DNA from: Hyperoodon ampullatus
Taxonomy: Eukaryota; Chordata; Mammalia; Artiodactyla; Ziphiidae
Direction of reading: 5' to 3'
Assembly: GCA_949752795.1 (NCBI GenBank)
Contig: OX457071.1
Location: 77,093,983 to 77,157,982 of the forward strand
Length of the DNA stretch: 64,000 nucleotides
The notes under the pieces were generated by a model that searched no databases, was not told where the DNA came from, and worked only from the letters and a program-made list of their open reading frames with translations. Each line of letters begins with the position of its first letter. Position 1 is the first letter of the stretch. Position numbers and translations under genes: made by a program. Shown one piece after another: positions 44,702 to 56,160 of this stretch.

Positions 44702-45931
44702 GGACGGCCAAGACGTTCGTTCGTTTTTTCCGGTAAGTTGCTGTCTTTCACTTCATTGGAAAGTTTTGTTAGATTGTGTGTGACAGCTATCATATCAGCG
44801 TGCATTAAAAAAAAAAGACATAAAAATGGGTGAATTTTTGTGTAGCCATCTTAATGTTGAAGGTGGAAGGAAAAGAGCAGTATGTTCGGCATGTTATGCT
44901 TTATTATTTCAAGAAAGGTAAAAATGCAGCTGAAACGCACAAAAAGATCTGTGCAGCGTGTGGAGACGGTGCTGTGACGGATCGAACGTGTCAGAAATGG
45001 TTGGTAAAATTCCTCGCTCGGGTTAGACCAGTTGAAGTTGATAGCAATCAAATCGAGACATTAATGAAGGACAATCAGCGTTATACCACGCGGGAGATAG
45101 ACAGCATATACTCACAATACCCAGATCAAGCGTTGAAAATCCTTTGCACCAGCTGGGTTATGCGAATCGCTTTGATGTTTGGGTCCCGCATAAGTTAAGC
45201 GAAAGACACATTATTGACCATATTTCCGCGATTCTCTACTTAAAGATAACGAAAACGTTCCGTTTTTAAAACAAACTGTGACGGCTGATGAAAAGCAGGT
45301 AATGTACAATAATGTGGAACGGAAGAGATTGTGGGCTAAGCGAAATGAACCACCTCCAACCACACCAACATCACTGGAGTTCATCCAAAGAAGGTGATGT
45401 TGTGTATGTGGTGGGATTGGAAGGGAGTCCTCTATTATGAGCTCCTTCCAGGAAAACCAAACAATTTCAACAAGTACTGCTCCCGTTTAGACCAACTGAA
45501 AGGAGCACTCGAAGAAAAGCAGCTGGACTTAGTCAACAGAAAATGCAGACTCTTCCGTCAGCATAATGCACGGCTGCATGTATCCTAGATGACCAGGCAA
45601 AAACGGTTACAGCTTGGCTGGGAAGTTCTGATTCATCCGCTGTTTTCACCAGACATTGATTGCACCTTCGGATTTCCATTTATGTTGGTCTTTACAAAAT
45701 TCTCTTAATGGAAGAAATTTCAATTCCCTGGAAGACTGTGAAAGGCACCCGGAAAAGTTCTTTGCTCAAAAAGATAAAAAGTTTTGGGAAGATGGAATTA
45801 CGAAGTTGCCTGAAAAATGGCAGAAGGTAGTGGAACGAAAGGGTGAATAGGTTGTTCAATAAAGTTCTTGGTGAAAATGAAAAATATGTCTTTTATTTTT
45901 GCTTAAATACGAAGGAACTTTTTGGCCAACC
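44702..45931 (+). mobile_element. Near full-length mariner DNA transposon, decayed
   Basis: The ends are inverted: 'ggacggccaagacgttcgttcg' on the left, versus the complement of 'gaaggaactttttggccaacc' on the right. The 1.23 kb length fits a full mariner. Transposase pieces occur in order in three frames. It is immobile by frameshifts and a changed catalytic residue. The match with mariner families seen in cow and whale is from memory. Confidence 0.88.
44830..45850 (+). pseudogene. Mariner transposase pseudogene
   Basis: The N-terminal helix-turn-helix region is seen as VRHVMLYYFKKGKNAAETHK and CQKWLVKF, then DVWVPHKLSERH in another frame. The catalytic DD34D region is TADEK at about 45284-45295 (first Asp at 45287-45289) and WWDWKGVLYYELLP (second Asp at 45415-45417). 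The third position is QHNARLH, where HDNARPH-like is usual; the catalytic Asp is replaced by His at 45562-45564. The C-terminus PSDFHLCWSLQNSLNG and ITKLPEKWQKVVERKGE is clear. At least two frameshifts and several stops break it. Confidence 0.9.
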
Positions 45932-46339
45932 AGTAGCTACATGAAGCAGCATGAAATTCGCAAACATAGTTCTGGGTGTAAGAAGCCAAAGGCAAAGGAA
46001 TATTTACTGTGGGAATCCATTTTAACATCCAGAAGTAGGCGGTACTAAACTATGTTGTTCAGGATACATTTCCAGGTGATGTAATTATAAAGAGAAAAGC
46101 AATGAAGTAATTACTACAAAAGTCAGAATGGTAGTTACCTCCGAGCAGAGAAGGGGACTGTGATCGTGGAGGGTCAGAGGAGGTGCTTCTGGAGTGTTGA
46201 GAACATTCTGTTTTTTGACCTACGTGGTGGTTACTCAGTTGTTTGCTTTAAAATTATTCTTTAAACAGTGCTTTCGTGTTGTGCATACTCTTCTTCTCCG
46301 TGAATGTTATTTCTTGCTATTTTAAAAAATAGCACCTTA

Positions 46340-46985
46340 AAGAAAAAACGAATGCCTATGAATCAGGCAGGAAAAGACAATCCAATAGAAAAGTGGGAAA
46401 AGACATGATAGGCATTTCATAGGAGAGAAAACACAGATTACATGGAAACGTGGAAAAGATGCCCAACCTCATGAATAATCATAATGCACATTTAAACCAC
46501 AATGAGATAACATTTCACTCTACTAGATTGGCGAGAATGTAAGAGTCTGATGACCAAGTGCTGGCAAGGATTTGGAGGAAAGGGAATTATTATGGACTAC
46601 TCTCATCCACTTTGGAAAAACCAGCATTACCTAGAAAGACTAGATATGTGCACCCCTTAAGACTCATCTATTGCACTCCGATTAGTATACCCTAGGGGAA
46701 CTGTTACACTTGAGCACCAGGCAACATGTTGAATAATGTTCTAACATCTTTATTCATAATAACTAGAAACAATCTGAATGTCTATCAAGACTATTTATAA
46801 AGTGGAGTACCATAAAGACTTGAAAGTGAACGAATGAATCAACATGCTTTTTGAAAAGGTAGAATAAAAAAAGCAAGTCACAGAAAACACAATAAGATTC
46901 AATTTATGAAAAGTTCAAAAATAGGAACAACTGCCCCCCCAAAAAAATACTATATAGGGAAGCAAACACAAGTGTTAAAACTATA
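46340..46985 (+). mobile_element. Old L1 3' fragment (sense)
   Basis: 'ccaatagaaaagtgggaaaagacatg', 'aaccacaatgagataacatttcactc', 'tttattcataataactagaaac' and 'ggagtaccataaagac' are in L1 3' order, with high divergence. It may resume after the SINE at 47205. Confidence 0.65.
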
Positions 46986-46990
46986 ACGAG

Positions 46991-47196
46991 GCTTCCCTGG
47001 TGGCGCAGTGGTTGAGAGTCCGCCTGCCGATGCAGGGGACACGGGTTCGTGCCCCGGTCCGGGAGGATCCCACATGCCGCGGAGCGGCTAGGCCCGTGAG
47101 CCATGGCCGCTGAGCCTGCGCGTCCGGAGCCTGTGCTCCGCAACGGGAGAGGCCACAGCAGTGAGAGGCCCGCGTAACGCAAAAAAATAAAATAAA
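46991..47196 (+). mobile_element. Short-form CHR-type SINE
   Basis: Complete short form with an AAATAAAATAAA tail. Duplication ataacgag at 46983-46990 and 47197-47204. Confidence 0.94.
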
Positions 47197-47860
47197 ATAA
47201 CGAGAAGCAAGGGGATGAAAACACTAGATTCAGGACAGTGTTACCTCTGAGAGTAAGCTTCATGCAACTTATGAAGGGCATCCAGGGAGTTTCTAAGGCA
47301 CTAGTAATGTACTCTTTCTCACTAAAAGCAGTGTGGTTTTTCATTCTTTACATTGTAGCTATACATTTTAGATTGTCTTTTATGCATGTGATTTACATCA
47401 CTGTAAAAAAAAAATTTTTTAAGGTGGTTAGGGATGGGACCTTGCATGCATTCAACTTTTTAAAGGATGATACTTAAATTTTCTCCCCAGTTCTGATTCC
47501 AATATTAAATCTTTCAAAACCACCGTAGTATAAAAATACAGACACATGAGGGCACTCTAGTCAATCAGTTAAAGGGAAAACATTGAAACTGTGAAAATGA
47601 AGAACCTCACAACCTTTTATTGGTGATATTGGGGAGGTTTAGTTTCTTAGATATAAGCTCTCATTTTGAACCTTTCCAAATAATAAGCTCTCATCAAAAA
47701 CAGAATTTCCCAATACCTTGAGTCAGTGGAACTATAGTTTTATTATAGATCAGTTAAGGTAGCTTTTCAGGCATCCCTCAATCCACCCAACTTGGCCTTC
47801 TAGGTCCAGCTCTGAACACACGTTTTAATATTTAAGTGTATGCATCTGTTCTCTTTTTCT
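47197..47860. other. Intergenic remainder, possibly L1-derived
   Basis: Its first part ('gttacctctgagag ... ttacatcactgtaaaaaaaaa') may be the end of the L1 at 46340. The rest is unassigned AT-rich sequence. Confidence 0.4.
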
Positions 47861-47869
47861 TTAGAATTT

Positions 47870-48745
47870 ACTCAAATGAGTATTACACTTCTAGGTATAT
47901 AACGAAAAGAATTGAAAGCAGGGACTGAAACAGCTATTTGAACACCAATGTTCATAGCAGCATTGTTCACAATAGTCAAAAAGTGGAAATAACTAAGTGT
48001 CAACAGATGAATGGATATAAATACTATGGAATATTATGCAGCCTCAAAAAGGAATGAAGTGGACTTCCCTGGTGGCACAGTGGTTAACAATCCACCTGCC
48101 AATGCAGGGGACACGGGTTTGATCCCTGGTCCAGGAAGATCCCACATGCCTCAGAGTAACTAAGCCCGTGTGTCACAACTACTGAGCCCACACGCCACAA
48201 CTACTGAAGCTCTCATGCCTAGAGCCTGTGCTTTGCAACAAGAGGAGCCACTGCAAGTGAGAAGCCCGTGCACCAAAATGAAGAGTAGCCCTTTTTCTCC
48301 GCAACTAGAGAAAGCCTGCGTGCAGCAACGAAGACCCAACACAGCAAAAAATAAATAAATAAATAATTTTTTTTTTTTAAAGGAAGTAAGTACTGGTACT
48401 TGCCACCATACTGATGAACCTTGAAAACATTATGCCAAGTGAAATAATCCAGACACAAAGGAGCAAATATTGTATGATTCCACTTATATGAGGCACCTAT
48501 AATTGACAACTTCATAGGTACAAAAAGTAGAATAGAGGTTACCTGGGCCTGGCAGGAGATGGGACTGAGGAGTTATTATTTAGTGGGTACAGAGTTTCTG
48601 TTTGGGACAATGAAAATTTCTGGAAAAGGACAGTGGTGAGGGTTGCACAACATTATGAATATACTTACTGTTACTGAATTGTACACCTAAAAATAGTTAA
48701 AATCATACATTTTATGTTATATATATTTTACCACAAAACTTTTCT
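47870..48745 (+). mobile_element. L1 3' end fragment (sense), split by a SINE
   Basis: 'atgttcatagcagcattgttcacaatag', 'tggatataaatactatggaatattatgcagc' run to 48060. It resumes after the SINE with 'gatgaaccttgaaaacattatgccaagtgaaataatcc' and ends near 'tatattttaccacaa'. Confidence 0.85.
48061..48378 (+). mobile_element. Long-form CHR-type SINE inside L1
   Basis: Full long form with head, 'cgcaactagagaaagcctgc' and (AAAT)n tail followed by poly(T). Flanks aaaggaatgaagt and aaaggaagtaagt are an imperfect duplication. Confidence 0.92.
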
Positions 48746-49720
48746 AAAGAGTGAACATTTGAGGTATGTGAAAATAGGTCATCAAGCTGTCTTCAATTCT
48801 CCTTTTCTCCCTCTTCTTTTACATATTCCGGCATTTCAAATTGAGAGAAAGGTAAATTATCCTAATTAAAACTAGAAATATGTAATGTAAAGTTTTACTG
48901 AATACTCCTTAGGCAGTGACTATAGCTCCATGGCTATTTCTGATGCTGAGGTTAAGGACAGCTTCTGGTGGCAGGGAAATAGGCATTCATGAATATGTAC
49001 AAAACATGTTTCTGGAAAAGATTTAATAGAATATATTTCTTATAGAATTTTCTGACTCTTGATAAAAGTTGTGGATTGTAAATTTGAACCTCTCTGGGGG
49101 CGTTATTAAGCTTTTCAAATTTTTCCTTCATGTGCATCTGTGGGAGACCAGGTGTATGGCATTTATAAGCACAATATTTATTGATGGGTTTCTATTTCAG
49201 AAAAAGGTGTATGTAAACACTCTCAGTAAAGCATCTGCTTGTTACCAAGAGTAGAAAAAAATATATGCATTTCCATAACCATTCCTAGAAGAATTAAGCC
49301 TAGAGGCAGTATAATTATTACTTAGAAGATAGGTTGTTTTATATTACCCTAAAAAGTGTATTTTTTACAAACGAGAATACGTGCCTGCTTGGCATTAGCA
49401 CTACAAGCAGTGCTGCCGTGAACCAGTCCTGATGTTCCTAAGTGGTCTTGCTGTGTCATCTCTAGTCATTCTTTGCATTACAGCTCGGGGCAGTTGGTAG
49501 CGTTTTTTAAAGGCTACTCCCGCTACAACACACTCTGAGGTACGGGATTTGGGAGTCCATTTTTTAAGCCCTTCCCTGGTTCTCAGAACCATCTCATTTA
49601 CAGTACATTTTAAGCCAATGGAACAGAATGACGGGTCACATCTGCTTTTCAGAGAGTTGAAATATCTCTCACTTTTTTAAGTGACCCCCTGTTTTAAGCA
49701 TTTAAATGATTAGATTGAAA
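48746..49720. other. Intergenic sequence, nothing recognised
   Basis: AT-rich, no supported repeat or gene. The open frames at 48952, 49069 and 49401 have no family features. Confidence 0.5.
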
Positions 49721-49724
49721 ATTA

Positions 49725-50074
49725 TTTTTTATATAAATCTATTTTATTTCTGGCTGTGTTGGGTCTTCATTGCTGCACGCGGGTTTTCTCTAGTTGCGGC
49801 GAGCAGGGGCTACTCTTCATTGCGGTACGTGGGCCTCTCACTGCGGTGGCTTCTCTTGTTGAGGAGCACAGGCTCTAGGTGCATGGGCTTCAGTAGTTGT
49901 GGCAGGCGGGCTCAGTAGTTGTGACTCGCAGGCTCTAGAGCACAGGCTCAGTGGTTGTGGCGCACGGGCTTAGTTGCTCCGCGGCATGTGGGATCTTCCA
50001 GGACCAGGGCTCGAACCCTTGTTCCTGGCATTGGCAGGCGGATTATTAACAACTGTGCCACCAGGGAAGCCCCC
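49725..50074 (-). mobile_element. Long-form CHR-type SINE (antisense)
   Basis: 'atttctggctgtgttgggtc', 'ctctagttgcggcgagcagg' and 'gtgccaccagggaagccccc' mark a complete antisense long form. Confidence 0.93.
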
Positions 50075-50179
50075 TGAAAGTGATTTTTAAACAGATATGC
50101 TATTCCTCAAGAGTCTGCAGAGTGTCAACAGTGTATTTACCAGAAGCAAGTTGTGGAAGGCAACTAAAAAGCTTAATTA

Positions 50180-50425
50180 ATGGTTAAAAAGCTTAGGCTT
50201 TGAAGTTAGATAGATTTTAAGTTTAAACTTCAGCTCAGTCAGTTGCTAGCTGATTAATCTTGAATCACTTAACTGCTCCAACTCAGATTCCTGATCCATA
50301 TTAGGATAACAGAATACCAAATAACCTGTTATGAGGAATAAATGCATCTAAAATAGTTGGCATAGTGTCTGCTGTATATACTAAGCACTCAACAAATGTG
50401 AGCCATTGTAATCACCATCATCATC
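50180..50425 (+). repeat. MIR-type relic
   Basis: 'ttaggctttgaagttagatagatt', 'cagttgctagctgattaatcttgaatcacttaac' and 'agcactcaacaaatgtgagcc' are sense MIR hallmarks. It is among the better preserved MIRs in the window. Confidence 0.8.
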
Positions 50426-50625
50426 TTGTAGATTCTGTTTCATTTTGCAATGAGGCAAGAGGGACAAAATAAGAGGCTAATTTCCCGTCAACTCCCTCTA
50501 TTGCCCAAGGGTAGCTGATTTCATGAAAACTTCATGAAAAAAATAGCATTGCTGCCATAATTACTTAATTATACATTTCTGCCAATTCACTACCCTGCAC
50601 ATTCAAATAAAGATGTACTAATCTT

Positions 50626-50755
50626 GGTGTTAAGATGGTCCGGTGGTTAAGACTTCACGCTTCCACTGCACAGGGCGTGTGATCAATCCCTGGTTGGGAT
50701 CTTCACGCCTGGAAAGTGGCACAGCCAAGAAAAATAAAATAAAATTTAAAAAATA
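50626..50755 (+). mobile_element. Minimal tRNA-Glu SINE
   Basis: 'ggtccggtggttaagacttc', 'ccactgcacagggcgtgtg' and 'gtggcacagccaagaaaaat'. The first bases of the head are lost. Confidence 0.88.
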
Positions 50756-50789
50756 TTTTTATTTTTAATTTTCATGTGGGAAATGGTGT

Positions 50790-50962
50790 TTTTTAAAAAT
50801 ATTTATTATTTTGTTTATTTGGCTATGCTGGGTCTTAGTTGAGGCATGCAGGATCTTTTAATTGTGGCATGCAGGATCTAGTTCCCTGACCAGGGACCAA
50901 ACCCGGGCCTCCTGCATTGGGAGCGTGGAGTCTTAACCACTGGGCCACCAGGGAAGTCCCAA
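50790..50962 (-). mobile_element. Minimal tRNA-Glu SINE variant (antisense)
   Basis: 'tttggctatgctgggtcttag', 'ccctgaccagggaccaaacc' and 'ccactgggccaccagggaag'. It is inverted against the SINE at 50626, only about 35 bp away. Confidence 0.9.
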
Positions 50963-51229
50963 AAAAATATTTAAAAAAAAAAAAGGTTACACATGAAGAA
51001 AGATCTCCAGTAATTTATTTGTTAGTTCTTTGGGATTAGGAAATGTATGTGAATAGATTTATTTGTGGTATTGATGTCCACCATGGCCTGAATATTAAGA
51101 CTCTGCTTTATATATACGAGACAGTAAAATATGTGTTGAATGCTTAAAGACATTTTAAAGTGCTTAGATAAGTATCCCAGTATCATAGTCTCACCTTTTA
51201 GATTTATATGGCGGTAATAATAATAATAT

Positions 51230-51710
51230 TTAATCATCACTGTATCAGTTATCTTTTTATTGCTGTGTAACAACCACCTGAAAACCTAGAAGCTAAAGTA
51301 ACAACCATTTTATTTGGGCTGGTCTCAGCTAGGCAGTTCCGGTCTCGCCTGGTTTCCCTCATGTAATTGTGGTTTTCTGAGAGCTCAGCTTGGAGGAAGG
51401 GGGTTAGGTGGTCTAAGGTACTTCACCTCCCTATCTAGCTGATGGCTATGGCTGTTGTCTGGGCCATGTGTCTTTCACATTGTGGTCTCAGGGTTCCAGT
51501 AGAGTCAGACCGGAAGCTGCAGGCATAGTAAGCACTTGGCTCATTAGCTACACAACTTCATTTTTGCCACATTCTGTTGGCCAAAGCAAGTCACAAAGCC
51601 ATGCCAAGAATCAAGGAAGTGGAGAAATAGACTTTACTTCCTGGTCAGTTATAGCTAAGACACACTACAAAAGGGCATGCACATAGGATGGAGGAATTTA
51701 TGGCCATTTT
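51230..51710 (+). repeat. Old interspersed repeat, family not named
   Basis: 'tatcagttatctttttattgctgtgtaacaaccacctgaaaacc', 'ttgggctggtctcagctagg' and 'ggccaaagcaagtcacaaagccatg' form a pattern common in mammalian genomes. The start resembles the repeat at 4405. Confidence 0.55.
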
Positions 51711-51714
51711 TAAC

Positions 51715-51840
51715 AATCTACATGCTAGGCACTTTGCACATGTTTGCATGCATTATCTCATTTATTTTTCACAACTGTCCTATGAGATATGTATATTATT
51801 GAACCTCTTTTACAGATGAGAAAACTGAAACACAGAGGTG
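51715..51840 (-). repeat. MIR-type relic
   Basis: 'ctaggcactttgcacatg', 'cattatctcatttatttttcacaac' and 'ttttacagatgagaaaactgaaacacagagg' are the antisense MIR core. Confidence 0.8.
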
Positions 51841-51892
51841 TTATATAAGTTAACATTTCTATTTGGAAAATGTTTATTAAGAGTTCTTAATG

Positions 51893-52200
51893 GGGCTTCC
51901 CTGGTGGCGCAGTGTTTAAGAATCCGCCTGCCAATGCAGGGAACATGGTTTCGAACCCTGGTCTGGGAAGATCCCACATGCCACAGAGCAACTAAGCCCG
52001 TGCGCCACAACTGCTGAAGCCCGTGTGCCACAACTACTGAAGCCTGCACGCCTAGAGCCCGTGCTCCGCAACAAGAGAAGCCCGCACACTGAAACGAAGA
52101 GTAGCCCCCGCTCACTGCAACTAGAGAAAGCCTGCGCACAGCAACCAAGACCCAACGCAGCCAATAATAAATAAATAAATAAATTCATTTATTTTTTAAA
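51893..52200 (+). mobile_element. Long-form CHR-type SINE
   Basis: Complete long form with an (AAAT)n tail. Perfect 14-bp duplication aagagttcttaatg at 51879-51892 and 52201-52214. Confidence 0.95.
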
Positions 52201-52479
52201 AAGAGTTCTTAATGACTAAAACTATGCTGGTAATAGAATGTTACATTTAAAGGAAGCATAAAATATTATAAATAAAGTAATTCAATTATGTTTTTAAAGT
52301 ATATGCACACATACACACAGACATTCTGGGAGGACATATTCAAAAATATTAACAAATTCTTCTGAGTTGGAAAGTAATGGATAATTGTGATTTCCATCTT
52401 TTTTTGCTTTCCACATTTTTTATGAGTATATATTTACTTTTAGAAATTAAAAGTAATGTTTAAAAAGTAAATCTCTATG

Positions 52480-52860
52480 AAAACTCACAAGAAGAAATAC
52501 ATGATCTGAATAAACCTTTGTCTATTATAATGAGTTGAATCAATAATTAATAACCTTCTAAAACAGAAAGCACCAGGCCCACATGGGTTCACTGGTGAAT
52601 TCTACCAAACACTTAAGGAAGAAAGTATACAGATTCTCTACAATCTCTTCCAGAAAATAGAAGAGAGAACACTTCTTAACTCATTCTGTAAGGCCAGCAT
52701 TACCCTAATACCCAAACCAGACAAAGACATTACAAGAAAGAAAAACAACAGACTAATATTTCTCATAAGCATAGATGCAAAAATCCTTAACAAATAATAG
52801 CAAATCAAATCCAACAATGTATAAAAAGTTATACATTATGACCAAGTGGGATTTGTCCCA
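52480..52860 (+). mobile_element. L1 ORF2 fragment (sense)
   Basis: In translation it reads [33 protein letters not shown] and SIDAKILNK, and ends near a 'HYDQVGFVP' equivalent at about 52829-52860. This is the start of the reverse transcriptase domain. Confidence 0.8.
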
Positions 52861-53930
52861 GATAGGCAAATCAGGGAGCATGATGCCTCCAGCTTTATTC
52901 TTCTTTCTCAAGATTGCTTGTCTCTTCAGGCTCTTTTGTGGTTCCATACAAATTTTAGGATTGTTTGTTCTATTTCTGTGAAAAATGCCATTGGAATTTT
53001 TATAGGGATTGCTTTTAATCTGTGGATTGCCTTGGGTAGTATGGATATTTTAACAATATTAATTCTTCTAATGCAGGAGCATAGAATATTTTTCCATTTA
53101 GCTGTGTCTTCTTCAATTTCTTTTCTGAATGTCTTACAGTTTTCGGTATGTAGGTCTTTGACCTCCTTGGTTGAATTTATTCCTAGGTATTTTATTCTTT
53201 TTGATGCAATTGTAAATGAGATTGTTTTCTCAATTTCCTCAATGTCTTACAGCTTTCTTTCCAGCTTAAAGAAGCCCCTTTAACATTTCTTTTAAGGCTG
53301 GTTTAATGGTGATGAACTCCTTGAGCTTTTGCTGTCTGGAAAACTCTTTATCCTTCCATTCTGAATGATAACTTTGTCAGGTGGAGTATTCTTGGTTGCA
53401 AGTTTTTTGCCCTTTCAGCTCTTTGAATATATCATGACACTCCCTCCTAGCCTGCAAAGTTTTTTTCTGCTGAAAAATCTGCGGATAGTCTTATGGGGGT
53501 TCCCTCGTATGTAACAAGTTATTTTTCTCCTTCTATTTGCTGCTCTGATTGAGTGAGTTTCACTGCCTTGTCTTCATGTTCACTGATTCTTTCTACTGCT
53601 TCATCTTGTCTGCTGTGGAACCCTTAAGTGTATTTTTCAGTTATTCTTCAGCTCTGTTACTTCTGTTTGGTACTTTCTTATATTTTCTATCTCTCTGTTG
53701 AAATTCTCACTGTGTTCATCTATTCTTCTCTTCATTTCAGTAAGCATCTTTATGACCATTAGTTTTAACTTTTTATCAGGTAAATTACTTATCTGCGTTT
53801 CATTAAGTTTTCTTCTGAGATTTTATCTTATTTTTTCATTTGGAACATATTCCTCTGTTTCTCCATTTTGCTTGACTTTTTGTGTTGGTTTCTATACAGT
53901 AGATAAAACAACTACCTCTCCCAGTCTTGA
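52861..53930 (-). mobile_element. L1-derived block in opposite orientation
   Basis: Antisense ORF2 sequence (AILRKKNKAGGIMLPDLP on minus) occupies 52861-53270. It is followed by other antisense L1-like modules (ccttgagcttttgctgtctgg, catgacactccctcctagcctgcaaag, attctcactgtgttcatctattcttctcttc). The modules are not in one L1's order, so more than one fragment is present. Confidence 0.65.
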
Positions 53931-54822
53931 AGGAGCGGCCTCGTGCTGGAGGTGAAATTTGTCATTCAACCCTGCCCCAGCTCTTGGTTGTCTCTCAAAT
54001 CTTGTGCTTGTCCAAACAGCTTATTATTTTTTTTATTCAAGTGTAGTTGACTTACAGTGTTGTGTAAATTAATTTCTGCTGTACAGCAAAGTGATTCAGT
54101 TATACATATGTATACATTCTTTTTCATATTCTTTTTCTATTATGGTTTATCACAGGATATTGAATATAGTTCCCTGTGCTCTACAGTAGGACCTTGTTGT
54201 TTATCCATTTTATATATAATAGTTTGCATCTGCTGACCCCAAACTCCCAAACAATCCCTCCCCCCCCACCCCTCCCCCTTGGCAACCACAAGTCTGTTCT
54301 CTATGTCTGTGTGTCTGTTTCTGTTTTGTAGATAAGTTTGTTTGTGTCATTATATGTGTCATACCACATATAAGTGATAGCGTATGGTATTTGTCTTTCT
54401 CTTTCTGACCTACTTCACCTAGTATGATAATCTCTAGGTCTATCCATGTTGCTGCAAATAGCATTATTTCATTCTTTTTTATGGCTGAGTAGTATTCCAT
54501 TGTGTGTATGTACCACGTCTTCTTTATCCATTCATCTGTCAATGGACATTTAGGTTGTTTCCGTGTCTTGCCTATTGTAAATAGTGCTGCTATGAACCTT
54601 GGGGTGCATGTATCTTTTTGAATTATACTTTTGTCCAGATATTTGTCCAGAAGTGGGATTGCTGAATCATATGGCAACTCTATTTTTAGCTTTTTGAGGT
54701 ACCTCCATACTGTTCTCCATACTGTTTTCCACAGTGCCTACACCAATATACATTCCCACCAACAATGCAGGAGTGTTACCTTTTCTCCACAGCCTCTCCA
54801 GCATTTGTTATTTGTAGATATT

Positions 54823-55157
54823 TTTTTTTACTTACTTATTTATTTTTATTTTTGGCTGCATTGGGTCTTCATTTTTATGCGCGGGCTTTCTATAGTTGCA
54901 GCAAGAGGGGACTGCTCTTTGTTGCAGTGCACGGGCTTCTCATGGTGGCTTCTCTTGTTGCAGAGCATGGACTCTAGGCGCACAGGCTTCAGTAGTTGTG
55001 GCACATGGGCTTAGTAGTTGTGGCTCACAGGCTCAATAGTTGTGGCGCACAGGCTTAGTTGCTCTGCAGCATGTGGGATCTTCCCAGACCAGGGCTTGAA
55101 CCCGTGTCCCCTGCATTGGCAGGCGGATTCTTAACCACTGTGCCACCAGGGAAACCC
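54823..55157 (-). mobile_element. Long-form CHR-type SINE inside L1 (antisense)
   Basis: Complete antisense long form, diverged (gccaccagggaaacccc end). Host L1 text 'tttgtagat' appears on both sides. Confidence 0.92.
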
Positions 55158-55325
55158 CTGTAGATTTTTTAATGATGGCCATTCTGACCAGTGTGAGGTG
55201 GCAACTCATTGTAGTTTTGATTTACATTTCTCTAATAATTAGCAATGTTGAGTACCTTTTCATGTGCCTGTTGGCCATTTGTATGTCTTCTTTGGAGAAA
55301 TGTCTATTTAGGTCTTCTGCCCATT

Positions 55326-55771
55326 GTTTTTTGTTTTTTGTTTTTTAAGGCCTGCTTAGAAAATGCACAGGCAAGAACTAAGTAGATGAAATTTTTGTGA
55401 TTTTTCTTTTTAATAAAGGAGGGTTTTCTATTTATTTGTTTGTTTGTTTGTTTATGGCTGCGTTGGGTCTTTGTTGCTGCACACAAGCTTTCTCTAGTGG
55501 CGAGCGGGGCTACTCTTCTTTGCGGTGCACGGGCTTCTCATTGCGGTGGCTTCTCTTGTTGTGGAGCACGGGCTCTAGGCGCGCAGGCTTCAGTAGATGC
55601 AGCACGTGGGTTCAGTAGTTGTGGCTCACGGGCTCTATCGCCCAGGCTCAGTAGTTGTGGCACATGGGCTTGGTTGCTCCACAGCATGTGGGATCTTCCC
55701 AGACCAGGGCTCGAACCCGTGTCCCCTGCATTGGCAAGAGGATTCTCAACCAGTGCACCACCAGGGAAGCC
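55326..55771 (-). mobile_element. Long-form SINE with extra 3' sequence, inside L1 (antisense)
   Basis: Perfect 12-bp duplication cttctgcccatt at 55314-55325 and 55772-55783 bounds a 446-bp insert. Read on minus, a complete long-form SINE with an (AAAC)n/(AAAT)n tail is followed by about 85 bp of non-SINE sequence (about 55347-55430) and then a second A-rich tail (AAAAAAC repeats) against the duplication. Confidence 0.88.
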
Positions 55772-56160
55772 CTTCTGCCCATTTTTTGATTGGCTTGTTT
55801 GTTGTTGTTGTTGTGTTGTTGTTGAATTGTATGAGCTGTTTGTGTATCTTGGAAATTAATACTTTGTCAGTTGCATCATTTGCAAATATTTTCTTCCAGT
55901 TTGTAGGTTGTCTTTTCATTTTGTTTATGATTTCCTTTGCTGTACAAAAGCTTGTAAGTTTGATTAGGTCCCATTTGTTTATTTTTGCTTTTATTTCTAT
56001 TGGGTTGGCAGACTGAACTAAGAAAACATTGGTACAACTTGAATGTTTTGCCTATGTTTTCTTCTAGGAGTTTTATGGCGTCATGCCTTATATTTAAGTC
56101 TTTAAGCTATGTTGAGTTTATTTTTGTATAGGGCCTGAGGGTGTGTTCTCAGTTCATTGA

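Larger units (their letters stand above)
54025..56160 (-). mobile_element. L1 3' half (antisense) with two SINE insertions
   Basis: From 'attcaagtgtagttgacttacagtg' through 'ggctgagtagtattccattgtg' and 'ctccatactgttctccatac' to 'tttgtcagttgcatcatttgc' the L1 runs 3' to 5' on plus. On minus the ORF2 end reads [20 protein letters not shown]. It is interrupted at 54823-55157 and 55326-55771. Confidence 0.88.
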
